A DNA stretch of 64,000 bases from Galeopsis tetrahit (lineage: Eukaryota > Streptophyta > Magnoliopsida > Lamiales > Lamiaceae), in NCBI GenBank assembly GCA_963675135.1, contig OY776126.1:24865195-24929194 (forward strand). The letters run 5' to 3'. A program made the translations under genes and the position numbers. Below are positions 32,558 through 44,507 of this stretch, in pieces. The notes under the pieces were generated by a model. That model did not search any database. It worked only from the letters and a program-made list of their open reading frames with translations, and had not been told where the DNA came from. Numbering within the stretch: the first letter of the stretch is position 1; each line of letters begins with the position of its first letter.

Positions 32558-34146
32558 TGATTCACGTATTATGCAATACTAAAATACACGACCGCAAGTA
32601 TACGGCGTCTATCGTAGCGTGATAAGTACGAGGTCGATCCCACGAGGAGGTGTAGTATAAAAGTGGAGTTTGTCGATTGAATTCTAAATAGACGTGATCG
32701 ATAAGTTGTAAAGTGTGAAATTACCCCTAATTATCTACCCAAATTTGTCACAAGTAAACAATTAAACGAGTAATATAGAAATCGATCAACAATCATGCAA
32801 ACCAAAGAAACGAGAGAAATATGATTAAAACTCAAAGAAGGAAAGGTAGGTTCCAAGGCATATGCCACACTAAGGGGTCAATTTATGATCAAAAGCTTAA
32901 TTAAGTGGTGTTGTGTTGATTACTATAGGGTTGATCACGAAATAATGAATTAAAAGTTCTCTCGATCCAATTAATCCAAGAGAAGTATCACACAAACTAG
33001 TATCTCTACCTAGCATGCATAATAAACCTCACAAGGGGTCCTAAGATCATCTAATACCCTCCCAAGAATTGTTCCTCTCTCAAGCTCACAATAATATTGG
33101 GTCGAATGCTTAAATACGATTAATGAAAAAGATTTCTCAATCCAATTTCTATTAAAAATAAATCAAACACATTATCATGGCCATTGACAACATGTCTTGC
33201 AATGAAAGTTAAGCATCCAAATAGAAATAACAACACAACCACCAAATAAACAAGAAGTTAATTCATAAACATCATCCAAAGTATAAACAGAGCCTTAGAA
33301 CCAAAAGTGTTCTAGCCAAGAACTAACATAATCAAATTAACAAAATCCAAAGAATTAGCTAAAAAAAAGAAAGAGAAATATTAGTCTAGAATGTGATGGG
33401 GAATGAAAATTACAAGCTATTGATGCCTTCCTTGCATTAATTGATGAAGAAATGAAGAAGAATTGGTCAAATCACCTCCAAGTGTGTGTTACTATGTGTG
33501 GAATTTGAGGAATTGGGGGAGAGTTCTAAGGATTTCAAGAATTGGGGCTTATATAGTGTCGGGGTAGGGTTTGGATGCAAAAATTGCAAGTTAGTCCCTA
33601 AAAAATGGCCAAAATAGACAAAATGCATCGAAAATGGGGTAGCACGGCCGTGCACGGAGCACGACCGTGCAAAATCAAGATTTAGCCTGACTGGAACTCG
33701 GCCGAGCAGGTGGCACGGCCGTGGCATGTCATGGCCTCAAGTTTCTGGATCGAGGAGCTCAATTCCGAGCATGTTGCACGGCTGTGGCCTTGATTTTGGC
33801 CTGAAAAGTGGCTCGGCCGAGCCATGAGCTCCGCCGTGCTCGTGCTCGACTTCGTCCCTTCTCGTTTTGTGCATATCTTTCGCCTCGGGTGTCCGATTGA
33901 CTCAATTCTTTTGGCTATTCCACTCCGGTTTTCGAGACGAATCCAACGGTGCACTCGTCTTCTTGATCCAGTGAAGTACGGTTGGTGTTTTGCTCCAAAT
34001 TCCATTGTATTTCCTACAAAATCGACATAACAAAACCTTTCCCTCATTTTGGCTCAAATCATCATAATCAATATATAATTCAATGAAATCCACATCAAAA
34101 TACGCTTCACATGTGCCTCTAAAGTGTGTAAATTCCACACGAATCA
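32558..34146 (-). repeat. 5' LTR of gypsy copy 2
   Basis: 1589 bp, TGATTC...GAATCA, the partner of 26510-28064. It contains CGGCCG-rich palindromic units at 33640-33840 and a TATA-like TATATAAG on the minus strand at 33549-33556. Confidence 0.92.
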
Positions 34147-34151
34147 GTAAG

Positions 34152-34404
34152 ATGGAAATACACGGCAGCCAAACACATGGAGGGTGTTGTAGTGTGGTGT
34201 GGAGAAGAAAAGTAATTGGAAAGTAGATTTATGATCAAGCACAAGAGAGGGCATACGATTTATGAGGAAGACAATAGTGGAAAAAGCTTCAACCCAAAAT
34301 TGCATGGGAACAGAAAAGTTGAAAAGGAGAGCTAAATCCATTTCAGTTATGTGTCTGTGTTTTCGTTCAGCTCGGCCATTTTGATCCGGAGTATAGGGAC
34401 AAGA
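34152..34404 (-). pseudogene. Integrase core C-terminal part of level 1 copia
   Basis: It encodes SCPYTPDQNGRAERKHRHIT, with the catalytic Glu of integrase, then LALLFNFSVPMQFWVEAFST and FGCRVFPSY. It is cut off from the first half of integrase (56578-57181) by the Sirevirus-like insertion and from RT by the gypsy insertion. The join through the CATAG duplication is in frame (ITHTM then SCPYTPDQ). Confidence 0.92.
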
Positions 34405-34409
34405 CATAG

Positions 34410-35864
34410 TGTTGGTCCCTGAACGAGTAGTGAATGGGATTAAAGTCTATAGGGGAGGGGTGAATAGACTTTAAAACTTTTTCAAGAGAGTTGGGAACCT
34501 CTTCTGATCTCTATGTCAGCTGGACTACAAGTCTGCTGGTCCAGATGACTAGAGTGATCTGATTAAAGAGATTATATGCGGAATTATGGTAGGCCTTGTT
34601 TAGACTCATTCTTTTAGTTTCTTTTGAAAATGCCAAGTTGTTTACTTAATGAAAATACTCAGCTGATGCTGGTTTGAAAGTTATGGCCTTGATTTGAAGA
34701 TAGTTTAAATCACAGTATGCACTATATAAAATGTATGGAAATGACAATAAAGTAAAGTGCAGAAAGATAAATAACACCAGGTTTATAGTGGTTCGGATAT
34801 ACGATCCTACGTCCACTCTCACGTCCTAACGTGATGTTTAATCCCTTTAATTTACCAAAAATTACAAGGGTTTGACCTTTATAGTCCCAAGGGTAGGACT
34901 TTGAGATCTGAGCAGTCCTAACTGCTACGGTCTCCACAAGTGATTGTAAGCACTTGCACTTTGCAGGGGTACAAAAACTTTAACCTTTCGGTGGGGGTTT
35001 GGGGTTTTTGAATGTTTCCAACTAATGGTTCAAGCTTATAATATGCTTAACCACTATGCCTAAATCAATGGATTTACAATATGAATACGATTCAGGTTCT
35101 TGGGTTGGATAGAAATCACTTAAGAGCTAAAGATGTTCTTATGGATTCTGGCTCTTGGAGAACTCTTAAAACAGTATGGCTTTTAGCTTGATTGCTTGCT
35201 TAGCTTGTTGAATTCTCTCGTCGTGATCTCGTACTTGTGATTTCTCATCCTCTTGTATTTATAGTGGTGATTGCTTGCAACTAGCCGTTGGAGTTGACTA
35301 GCCGTTGGGGCAATCTTTCCATGTTGGTTTGATTCCTTGATTCCAGCCACTTGATTACTTCAATCCTGGGATCATGTCAATCTTCTAAGTAAGGTAAGTC
35401 TTCATTCAATTTGGAAGATGACTTTGGGAATCAGCCGAGTCCTGGACGAGTACTTAGTCTTCTGATCTGCACTACTAGTCTTCTGACTACTCGTCTGGCC
35501 TTGTGCTTCTGTCTTTTGATATCAGTCGAGTAGAACTCTTCTGATCTGGAAAAATACTTGTGCTGCATTAGGGCCATCTTCAACTTGGACTCCATCAGAT
35601 AAGTAGGTATACAAGCACCTTGATGTATCTGGCCTTCAAGGATCTTCTAGTCTTCATGTCATCTACTCTTCTCATCTTGAGGGAGCGCATGTAAGCCAGG
35701 ACTGTGCTAATCAGCTGATATCAATACAGTTGATCACACAAGATTAGTCTAAGCTGTTCTATACAAAGTCAGCTGATCCTATTACATTTATAAACTCTAA
35801 GTGTTTTGACCATCAAAACTATTCTAACATCAAGTGGGGCTTAGGGTGAATTTACATCCCAACA
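34410..35864 (-). repeat. 3' LTR of Sirevirus-like copy 2
   Basis: 1455 bp, TGTTGG...CCAACA on the plus strand, with a minus-strand TATAAATA at 35256-35263. It is followed on the plus strand by AATTTCCCCCTTTTTTGATG, the complement of the polypurine tract, which makes this the 3' LTR. Confidence 0.95.
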
Positions 35865-35883
35865 ATTTCCCCCTTTTTTGATG
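35865..35883 (-). other. Polypurine tract of Sirevirus-like copy 2
   Basis: The minus strand reads ATCAAAAAAGGGGGAAAT immediately before the 3' LTR, the plus-strand priming site for reverse transcription. Confidence 0.85.
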
Positions 35884-36089
35884 AAGCCAAAACTATACTT
35901 GATAAATGCTCTTAATAAATAAGATAAGAGTGTATAAACTTCATAAAACTGAAGTATCTGATGAAGACAATGGGAGTTTGTCTTGAAAGAAAAGAGAACT
36001 AAAACTTGATTATATATAGAGCTTTTACAGATTACAAGTGATAGTTTCTTTAAAGCTTCGAAAAGTGTCTTCATCAGGTCTTCTGATCT

Positions 36090-37972
36090 TCAGATGCGGA
36101 AAGCAAGGTACAGACGAGCTCGAACTTCTTCCATATGCTGCAGGTCTGTAACGTTCTCCTCTTCGTAGATCTTCTCCAGAATCCTTTTGACTTCAATCCA
36201 GTCTGTCCTTCCGGAGCCCAGAGTGGGAGGATCCCATTTAGGTTCTTCAGGAGTTAAGATTCTGCAGTTGTCAAGTTCTTTGGCTGTCTTGACTACTTCT
36301 TTCCAGAATTCTTGATCTTCAATATTCATGAACTGATCGAACTGGAGGAATTCATCTTCATAGGTTGGGAGAGGGCCAAATTTTCTTACTATGTGGTGTT
36401 GAATTTGCCACTTCTTCTTCAGGGGATACCACCTTGGTAGCTCATCTTGAAGGGCTAAATAATCCACATAATTGCTATCAAACACCAGGACATTATCTTT
36501 CAATGCCATGGCATTTTCTTTCAATGCTTTGTCCTTGAGAGCTTTCCTGAGTTTGGCTATTTTTCTTTCAAATTTGGCTTTGACTGCCTTCGCATCTTTA
36601 AGCTTCTTCTGCTTAAGCTCTTGAGCTTCAAGCTCTTTTCTTTTCTTCAGCTCTAAAGCCTCTTTCTCTTCTGTAGTAGGCTCTACTGGAGCTGACTTCT
36701 TGCTTGGCTGAGCTTGCTCATCTGCCTTTCTTTTCCTTGTCATCCTCTTCTCAGGAACTTGTTCTACAGAGGTAGTGATCTGTAGACTCTTGGCCGTAGG
36801 AGCTTGAGTGTCTTCTTGAGCAATTTCCTAGCCTTTGCCTTGTCTGCTCTTGATTTTGCTTTTTAAACCACCCAAGGTTTCATTCAGCTCATCTTGAGAT
36901 ACTACCATTACAGCTTGCTGTGCAGTAGCCTTCTCTAGAGCCTTTATCAATACATCTTCCCCCTTTTTGGCTTCAGCAAGTGCAGCCGCAAAAGGCTTCA
37001 TGGCGTTCAGAATTTCTACTTTCAGAGTCTGTTGTAGGGCCATGGCATTAACTTTGCCAATATGGGTCAGATGAGTGATGCTGTGCTCTAGAATCTAAGC
37101 ATGAGAGTTGGAGGAGGAGGCAGCTTCAAGCTTAGCAGAAAGTGCTTCCAATTTGGCTGCTGTCTCCTTCAGCTGAGTCTGCAGTTTCTCATTCTCCGCT
37201 GCAACTGACTTAAGGAGGGTTTGACCTTCAGTGGCTCTTGCTTCAGCATCATCTAGTCTGTGTTTGTAGGAGCTCTCTAAGCGGTTGATCTCATTTGTAT
37301 AGAGATCAGTAAACTTCTTGGTTCTGTCCGCTGATTTCTTCATTTCTAAGTTGAGATACTCTCTAGCTGATTGTGAAGTGCCTCACCGAACTTGTCATCT
37401 ATGTCAAGGATTTGTTCGGTGAGACGAGTCTTCTGCTCATGAATTGCCTTTTCTACAAATCTGGCCAGCTGCATGCCTAGCCCTTTGTCGAAGTGTGCGT
37501 CGATTGCTTCCTTGACCTGAGCACACACATCTGCTCGAATATCAATAGATGAAGTAGAGGGTGAGGCAGTACCTTGAGCTTCCTTGGGAAGTATAGGAAT
37601 GACAGGTGGATTGTAGACAGCTAGGGCCATTCCCTGTTCTTCTGCAGTAGGATAACCTTCTTGAAGAAAGTATGTTGTAACATCAACCAGACGAGTAAAT
37701 AATCGACCATTCCTTTGATGAGGTTGATAGATGAAGTGATCAAGCTCATGCTTAGGAAAGAAGTGAGAGGGAACATACACAACTTCTCTTTCCTTTGCTT
37801 CATTCTCATCTGTGAGGATCCCTAGAATCCTTTGGCATACCTTGGTCAGAGATTCTGTGGGCAACAGCTCAGTGAATGAACTGACTTGAGCAACCTCTTT
37901 TTGCTCCATTTCCCAGTCGAGGAAGTTAGCCTTTCCTCCCATTCCCTCCATGACTTCAATGAGGTCATCCAC
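36090..37972 (-). pseudogene. Third ORF of Sirevirus-like copy 2, C-terminal half
   Basis: Four pieces (37346-37972, 37095-37343, 36828-37043 and 36090-36743) read as one decayed protein. The features are a helical region (VDDLIEVMEGMGGKANFLDW), long coiled-coil stretches rich in Lys/Glu/Ala, and a basic block (MTRKRKADEQAQPSKKS). Breaks are a frame change near 37345 and TAG codons at 37095-37097 and 36828-36830. The position after RNase H matches the env-like ORF of Sireviruses. I see no signal peptide or clear membrane segment, so function is not assigned. Confidence 0.6.
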
Positions 37973-39211
37973 TGCTGGAACACGCCGGCGAAGGCGGTCC
38001 GTCACCAGGATCGTTGTCGGATGCCAAACGTATAAACAAATAAATAAAACCTAAACATGCTTCTAAAACATAGTTTAGATCTGTTACCCTTGAAGATCGA
38101 GGCGTTGATTCCAATCTGCAGATCTTCTAGTCTGTCTCCCAACTTCGCTCGAACACCGGGTGGACGGCGTGCTATCAAACGTGGAGAAGGTGCCTCAATT
38201 TCGTCTCCTTGAAACCCTAGCCGTTTTTCTCTATTTCGTGTGTGCTAGGGTTTCAAAACTATTTTGAGGCTCCTATTTATAATCTCCATAAGTTCATGGG
38301 CCAGACTAGGGATCCATTAGAAGGTATAGGGTTTGGGCTTCTTACAGGCCCAACTACTCTTATGTTCAGCCTAGAACATATAATTTGGCCCGAGAACATT
38401 AATTCATTCCACTAGAGAATTAATGTTGCACTCCCGTCCTATCCCGAACTGAATCAGGGCTTCTATTAGACATTATAATTCCCCGTGTTTAAGATATCGC
38501 ACGTCCATTAATTATTAAAGCTTCTGACTTTTTTAAATAATTAATTTCTATAATTCCTTGAGTAGTACCACTCAACCTTGTTGTCGTACGGATTAAATCC
38601 ACCTGCAGGGTTTAATACGACAATCCTTTGTGAGTTTCCTCAAGGGGACATCATCAGCCTGGATGTACAGGACACGGTGCCCTAATGCCAATAAGTAGAC
38701 ATCATGCGAGCGATGCCACTACCCAAAATACGGAGCGTGAAGAATCTACCAAGATTCTCACCTATGATACATCAAAGTAGTGAACAAGCACCCCACACAT
38801 CTAAATATCACACTTAGGGTTAAGAATCATAAAAGTCACCAAGACCTCTAGTTCTTCATAACAGTCAGAACAGAAGAACATGTCTTATCTGTGATCCATT
38901 CAATACGCCTCAGCGCACTAGTATAAATTAATGGCTAAGACAAACCACTAACAAGTTTATACTACAACTTAAACCAATAGTTTTGTCCATAACTATCTCA
39001 GTTGTGAATATTGTTTATATCTTACAAGGGACTGACAATGTGATCTTCTGTGTGACTACAAACCCACCATCGTCTACAATGCAAGATAAGCAGACATACA
39101 AGTAATCACAAAGAATGCAAAAATGTGAAAAACCATTTATTTCAGATAAAAGGAAATCGAATATACGTCACAAAAGCCCACTAAAAGTTTGCTTTACAGT
39201 ATACACCAACA
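37973..39211 (-). repeat. 3' LTR of level 3 copia
   Basis: 1239 bp, TGCTGG...CCAACA on the plus strand; the minus-strand start is TGTTGG. A minus-strand TATAAATA lies near 38273-38280. The adjoining AAGTGGGAGAT on the minus strand at 39212-39222 is the polypurine tract. Confidence 0.95.
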
Positions 39212-39288
39212 ATCTCCCACTTATACTAAAGATTAACTTTTAGTATACACATAAAGACATCAACATTTCTCCCACTTATACTCAAAGT

Positions 39289-42200
39289 CTAGCTTGTAAT
39301 ACATCGTAAACCAAGACCCTCTACATGTTTCTCAAAGATTTTTATTGCCAGCGTCTTTGTGAAAGGATCAGCCAAGTTATCCAACGACGCAATCTTAGCT
39401 ACAGCCACGTCTCCTCGATTTACGATATCTCGTATAATGTGGTACTTTCGCTCTATGTGTTTACTTGCTCTGTGGGCTCTAGGTTCTTTCGAGTTTGCCA
39501 CTGCACCTGCGTTATCACAATAAACAGTGATACACATCGGCATACTCTGAGATACCCCTAATTCCAGAAAGAAATTACGCAGCCAGACAGCCTCCTTTGC
39601 GGCCTCTGAGGCAGCTACGTACTCGGCTTCCATAGTGGAGTCCGCGATGCATTTCTGCTTCACACTTCTCCAAGATATGGCTGCGCCTCCCAGCATAAAC
39701 ACATAACCCGAGGTTGACTTCCGTTCATCTCGATCAGCTTGGAAATCTGAATCGGTATAACCCAAAGGAATAAAACTATTTGACTGGTATACTAGCATAT
39801 AATCTCGAGTCTTTTTCAAGTACTTGAGAATATGCTTAACAGCAGTCCAGTGTCCTTGACCAGGGTTAGACTGATATCTTGCTACCATGCCGACTGCATA
39901 GCAAATATCAGGCCTCGTACACAGCATCGCATACATAAGGCTTCCTACAGCCGAAGCATAATGAACCTTAGCCATCTCCTCTATCTCCTTCTGTGTCTTA
40001 GGACACATATCTTTAGATAGAGGGACTCCATGTCTGAAAGGTAGTACACCCTTCTTGGAATTCTGCATGCCAAAACGAGCAATCACAGTATCAATGTAAG
40101 ACGCTTGAGATAAACACAACATTCTCTTTTTTCGATCACGAGTGACCTTAATACCAAGAATGTACGATGCTTCTCCCATATCCTTCATTTGAAACTGTTC
40201 TGAAAGCCACACCTTTACGTCTGATAATACTTTCACATTGTTGCCAATAAGAAGAATATCATCTACGTATAGTACTAAGAATACCACTACGTCTCTGTCA
40301 CTCTTCTGGTACACACAACTTTCATTTTGACATTGTTCAAATCCAAAAGATTTGATCACCTCATCAAAACGAATGTTCCAAGACCTGGAAGCTTGTTTTA
40401 GCCCATAAAGAGACTTTTTCAGCTTCCAGACTAGATGCTCTTGGCCTTTCTTCACATAACCCTCGGGTTGCTGCATATAGATGTCCTTATCCAAATTTCC
40501 ATTAAGGAAAGCTGTCTTAACATCCATTTGCCAAATCTCATAGTTCATGTGATTAGCTATGGATAAGAGAATCCGGATCGATTTTAGCATGGCTACTGGT
40601 GAGAAGGTCTCGTCATAGTCGATTCCTTCTTTCTGGGTAAAACCCTTTGCCACCAACCGTGCTTTAAAAGCAGTAATCTGCCCATCAGACCCTCTCTTAC
40701 GTCTGTAGACCCACTTACACCCAACAGCTTTCTTATCGTGGGGAAGTTCACTTAGGTCATACACTTCCATAGCATCCATAGATTCAATTTCTGAATCCAT
40801 GGACTTGTGCCAAGACTCTGCATCTTTGTCTTTGATTGCCTCTTTGTATGTCCAGGGGTCGTTATCATCATGTTCATCGCTTGGAATCAAGTCAATAGAC
40901 TCTCCCACAAACATGAAACAATCAGGTTGGCGAACAACCCTCCCACTACGACGAGGCAATGTATACAAAGGTTCATCAGAGTCGCCACGTTGTGCAGTCT
41001 CTTGTGGTATTTCCTCTTGCACACTCGGTGTGCCATTGTCTCCTCTTAACTCATTTAGAATGATCTCAGTATTGGACTTATGCTCATTCATATAGTCTTC
41101 TTCTAAAAATCGGGCATTGGTACTCACCACCACCCTCTGATCATTAGGACTATAAAAATAACCACCTCTCGTTCCCTTAGGGTATCCTACAAACAACCGT
41201 ACTTCAGTTCTAGGTGCCAACTTATCAGCTTCCTTGTTCAGCACATGTGCTGGACAACCCCAAATCCGAATGTGGTTTAGACTAGGCTTTCGCCCAGACC
41301 ACAATTCAATCGGGGTTTTTGGAACCACTTTAGAAGGTACATAATTTAGAAGGTACGCTGCTGTTTCCAAGGCATAACCCCAAAAAGAGGTGGGTAATGA
41401 AGCATAACTCATCATCGATCTCACCATATCTAATAGAGTCCTATTCCTTCTCTCAGCCACGCCATTCTGTTGCGGAGTACCAGGCGCGGAGAGCTGGGAT
41501 CTAATCCCGTTCTCTAATAAGTATTGCCTAAATTCATTGCTAAGGTACTCGCCACCACGATCAGAACGCAGTGACTTGATACTCTTACCATGACGGTTCT
41601 CCACTTCTGCCTTAAATTCTTTGAACTTGCCAAAGCATTCAGACTTGTGGCGCATCAGGTAGATGTATCCATATCTTGAGTAATCGTCAATGAAAGTGAC
41701 GAAGTACTCAAAGCCTCCTCTAGCTTGAACAGTCATAGGCCCACACAAATCAGAGTGAATCAATTCCAACACATCATTAGCCCTATTACCCTTGGCCTTA
41801 AAAGGCCTCGAGGTCATCTTGCCTTCCAAACAGGATTCGCAGACTGAGAATGGTTCCACTTGGAGAGACTCCAAAAACCCACTACTTACTAGTCTTTGAA
41901 TCCTTCTTAGGTTGACATGACCCAATCTTAGATGCCAAAGGTATGTTTGATTCAACTTAGAAGGTTCCTTTCTCTTATTTAATGATGATGATGAATGAGC
42001 TTCAGTCACAGTATGATATGCACACGTAATAGTATAAAGATTGTTTTCTAACGTGCCAGAACAGATTAAAGAGTCATTTCTCATAATAACAACATTGTCA
42101 TTAAAAACAACTGAGCATCCATCCAAAAATAACTTCGAAACAGAAATTAAATTTCTCCGAAAATTCGGCACGTATAAAACGTTCTTTAATACCAAAACAG

Positions 42201-42300
42201 AATTAGAAAAACATAAGTGCACGTCTCCCACTGTAACCACTGATACTATCGCAGCATTGCCCAAACTAATAGTAATCTCGCCCTCACTCAGTTCCCTTGT
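39289..42300 (-). CDS. Pol polyprotein of level 3 copia (protease end, integrase, RT, RNase H)
   Basis: About 1,000 codons are open. The order is the protease C-terminal part (VLYVPNFRRNLISVSKL), the zinc region (YLWHLRLGHVNLRRIQRL ... CESCLEGK), integrase with D, D and E in HSDLCGP, LRSDRGGEYLS and PQQNGVAERRNRTL, and its C-terminal GCPAHVLN and LFVGYPKGTRGG. RT follows with FTQKEGIDYDETFSPVA, DVKTAFLNGNL, SLYGLKQASRSWN and YVDDILLIGN, then RNase H with YTDSDFQ, MEAEYVAASEAAKEAVW and YCDNAGAVA, ending KHVEGLGLRCITS. All catalytic motifs are present. It is in the same frame as Gag, separated only by TAG 42301-42303. Confidence 0.95.
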   Translation of the reverse strand, partial: TRELSEGEITISLGNAAIVSVVTVGDVHLCFSNSVLVLKNVLYVPNFRRNLISVSKLFLDGCSVVFNDNVVIMRNDSLICSGTLENNLYTITCAYHTVTEAHSSSSLNKRKEPSKLNQTYLWHLRLGHVNLRRIQRLVSSGFLESLQVEPFSVCESCLEGKMTSRPFKAKGNRANDVLELIHSDLCGPMTVQARGGFEYFVTFIDDYSRYGYIYLMRHKSECFGKFKEFKAEVENRHGKSIKSLRSDRGGEYLSNEFRQYLLENGIRSQLSAPGTPQQNGVAERRNRTLLDMVRSMMSYASLPTSFWGYALETAAYLLNYVPSKVVPKTPIELWSGRKPSLNHIRIWGCPAHVLNKEADKLAPRTEVRLFVGYPKGTRGGYFYSPNDQRVVVSTNARFLEEDYMNEHKSNTEIILNELRGDNGTPSVQEEIPQETAQRGDSDEPLYTLPRRSGRVVRQPDCFMFVGESIDLIPSDEHDDNDPWTYKEAIKDKDAESWHKSMDSEIESMDAMEVYDLSELPHDKKAVGCKWVYRRKRGSDGQITAFKARLVAKGFTQKEGIDYDETFSPVAMLKSIRILLSIANHMNYEIWQMDVKTAFLNGNLDKDIYMQQPEGYVKKGQEHLVWKLKKSLYGLKQASRSWNIRFDEVIKSFGFEQCQNESCVYQKSDRDVVVFLVLYVDDILLIGNNVKVLSDVKVWLSEQFQMKDMGEASYILGIKVTRDRKKRMLCLSQASYIDTVIARFGMQNSKKGVLPFRHGVPLSKDMCPKTQKEIEEMAKVHYASAVGSLMYAMLCTRPDICYAVGMVARYQSNPGQGHWTAVKHILKYLKKTRDYMLVYQSNSFIPLGYTDSDFQADRDERKSTSGYVFMLGGAAISWRSVKQKCIADSTMEAEYVAASEAAKEAVWLRNFFLELGVSQSMPMCITVYCDNAGAVANSKEPRAHRASKHIERKYHIIRDIVNRGDVAVAKIASLDNLADPFTKTLAIKIFEKHVEGLGLRCITS

Positions 42301-43233
42301 CTACAGAAACCCCTGCAAGGTGTAACAAACATGGTCAGTGGCTCCTGTATCTACTACCCAAGAAAAGGCAGAACAAGCCACAAAACATGTTTCAACAACT
42401 AAAGCGAGAGACGTACCAGAGTTGTCCTTTTTCAAAAGAGGACAATCAGACTTCCAATGTCCCGTCTTGTTGCACTTGAAACATTTGCCCTTCGGCTTTT
42501 TCACGCCACCAGAAGGTGCTAGTTTCTTGCTCCCACTGCTTTCACCACCACCCTTTTTCTGTAAAGGCTTTTTCTTCTTCTTGCCATTAGACGAAGAAGG
42601 TCCAGCCTGAACAGTAACATTGGCTTGTGGTCGTTTACCCATGAGACCCTCCACCGCGACCAATTCCGTAAGAAGCTCGGTTAAAGTATAATCCTTCTTA
42701 CTCATGATCGCGTTTACACGGAAGTTCTCAAAAGACTTTGGGAGCGAGTGTAGGATCATATCGATCTTGGTGTCATTATCGATTAACCCTCCGAGGACCT
42801 CAATCTCATTAAGATATTCCATCATCTTGAGACCGTGGTCCCTCACGGACGCTCCCTCTGGCATAGAGGTTGACATGATCTTCCTCATAGCCTCAAAGCG
42901 GGCAGCCCTATCTTTCTCACCAAAAAGCTCTTTGAGGCTCAACATCATAGCTGCGGCACTAGACATAGTTTGATGCTGCTGTTGTAAAACATTTGACATC
43001 GAGGCCAAAATGTAACAACGAGCCATCTCATCAGCCTTGTGCCACTTCTTATGAGCCTCCCTTTGCTCTTCAGTAGATTCAGCTCCCAAAGGGGCAGGAG
43101 CAGGTGTATCGAGTACAAACTTGTACTCATCAGCAACTAGGACAATGTCCAAATTTCTTTTCCAATCCAAGTAATTTTGACCAACAAGCTTATTTTGATT
43201 TAAGATAACCATAAGTGGGTTGAATGTCACCAT
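42301..43233 (-). CDS. Gag and protease N-terminus of level 3 copia
   Basis: I prefer the start MVTFNPLMVILNQNKLVGQN at 43233 over the first ATG (43347), because the extra 38 residues are not Gag-like. The copia Gag core follows (KKWHKADEMARCYILASMSN, LKELFGEKDRAARFEAMRKI, ILHSLPKSFENFRVNAIM), then a basic region and a CCHC zinc knuckle, CFKCNKTGHWKSDC. The protease active site WVVDTGATDHVC lies just before TAG 42301-42303. That stop lies inside the protease domain, so it is more likely a nonsense change than a designed Gag stop; read-through cannot be excluded. Confidence 0.92.
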   Translation of the reverse strand: MVTFNPLMVILNQNKLVGQNYLDWKRNLDIVLVADEYKFVLDTPAPAPLGAESTEEQREAHKKWHKADEMARCYILASMSNVLQQQHQTMSSAAAMMLSLKELFGEKDRAARFEAMRKIMSTSMPEGASVRDHGLKMMEYLNEIEVLGGLIDNDTKIDMILHSLPKSFENFRVNAIMSKKDYTLTELLTELVAVEGLMGKRPQANVTVQAGPSSSNGKKKKKPLQKKGGGESSGSKKLAPSGGVKKPKGKCFKCNKTGHWKSDCPLLKKDNSGTSLALVVETCFVACSAFSWVVDTGATDHVCYTLQGFL

Positions 43234-44492
43234 AATGTATCTGAAATAAATAAAATGCAAGCAATGAATCACATAAGTTTGAAGCATAAAACATTGGAAA
43301 CCTTCAAAACCAATATTCAACACAACCTCCAACAGCCCAACAAACACATATGCAAGCCACGTTAGGGTGGTCGTTTACACATGTATTCATTGACCAGACA
43401 TTCAGTCTTTAATCTCAATATCACGTCAACTTATCCTTATGACGAATGAAATTAACAGTCGAACTTTAACTGGCCATGTGAACTAGAACAGTGACCCCGT
43501 TGGGGGGTTATATTCAAATTCACATCTAAGTGATGACCACAATTTAACAACAGTTATCTTGAATTATTCTTTACTGATGAACTCATGGATGACACATCCG
43601 TTAGGGAAGATCACACACTTCATCTAAAGATTAAAACAGTTTTATTAGAAGTCTTAACTAGTAAGCTCATGAATGTTGCACCCGTTAGGGGAAGACTCCC
43701 AAGGTCCCACGAGCAACATACACCTTACTTAAAGACCAATTGTGGAGGCCTATAAATTAATTAAAATTTAATTATCTCACTTAGTCATTTTAACATGAAG
43801 ATTATTCATTGGCATAGCAAATTAACAAAAATTAATACATGCATGCCATAACAATACAAGATGCGATAAACATAGGCAAAAATAAATAAATGCACATCTA
43901 TCGCAACCCCTTGAAAACTTATCAAAAACAGCCTATTATAAGCTATTACAATGATAAAAACAGTGGCGCGGACGGATGCCTCGCATCGGCCTCTCACGCA
44001 ATGGAAAAACCTCGAATTCTCATCCACCGACAAAAACTGGCAGAAAACTTCATCAAGGATTTTGAATTAGGCCTTGCCACTCGTTTTCATGGCATAGCCG
44101 TGACTCCTGTAGATCTCGTCGAGATGTTTCCGAAAAGGTCTTGTCGGCTGAAAACAGACACCCGAGTCAAAAGTTATGGCCAAAACAATTTTCACCGTCC
44201 AAGGCCATAACCCGAAAAACTCAGATTACTGTTTTCAGATCTTCCATCGACACCGCCCGTTCTCACGATCAAAAAATTACAATATAAACGAGCAAAACCC
44301 TACTACAGTGATCTATGAAAAAGTCCTATACTACCCACACTTATTATCTGGTGGGAAAAACGATTACATAACACTAGGGTTGCGATAGAAGAAAAAATAA
44401 ATTAACCAACAGAAACGCATACATACGTGAAACAAAATAAACTGAATCATACACTCATACGTTTCAGGCAGAGCCAATAATCCACGAATCCA
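43234..44492 (-). other. Long untranslated leader of level 3 copia
   Basis: About 1.26 kb lies between primer site and Gag start. There is no conserved domain, and short frames read from it are not convincing. It would contain dimerisation and packaging signals if the element is like other copia elements. Confidence 0.6.
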
Positions 44493-44505
44493 GGCTCTGA
44501 TACCA
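44493..44505 (-). other. Primer-binding site of level 3 copia
   Basis: The minus strand reads TGGTATCAGAGCC two bases inside the 5' LTR, matching the 3' end of initiator tRNA-Met. Confidence 0.95.
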
Positions 44506-44507
44506 AT

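Larger units (their letters stand above)
26510..34146 (-). mobile_element. Ty3/gypsy element with gag-protease only (copy 2)
   Basis: The LTRs 26510-28064 and 32558-34146 and a perfect GTAAG duplication (26505-26509 and 34147-34151) define a complete 7.6-kb element in the level 1 integrase/RT junction. The minus-strand content is tRNA-Asp primer site, Gag, an aspartic protease domain, a short acidic C-terminus and then about 1.7 kb of non-coding sequence to the 3' LTR. I find no reverse transcriptase, RNase H or integrase. The element therefore looks non-autonomous, like described GAG-only plant elements (TR-GAG). Confidence 0.93.
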
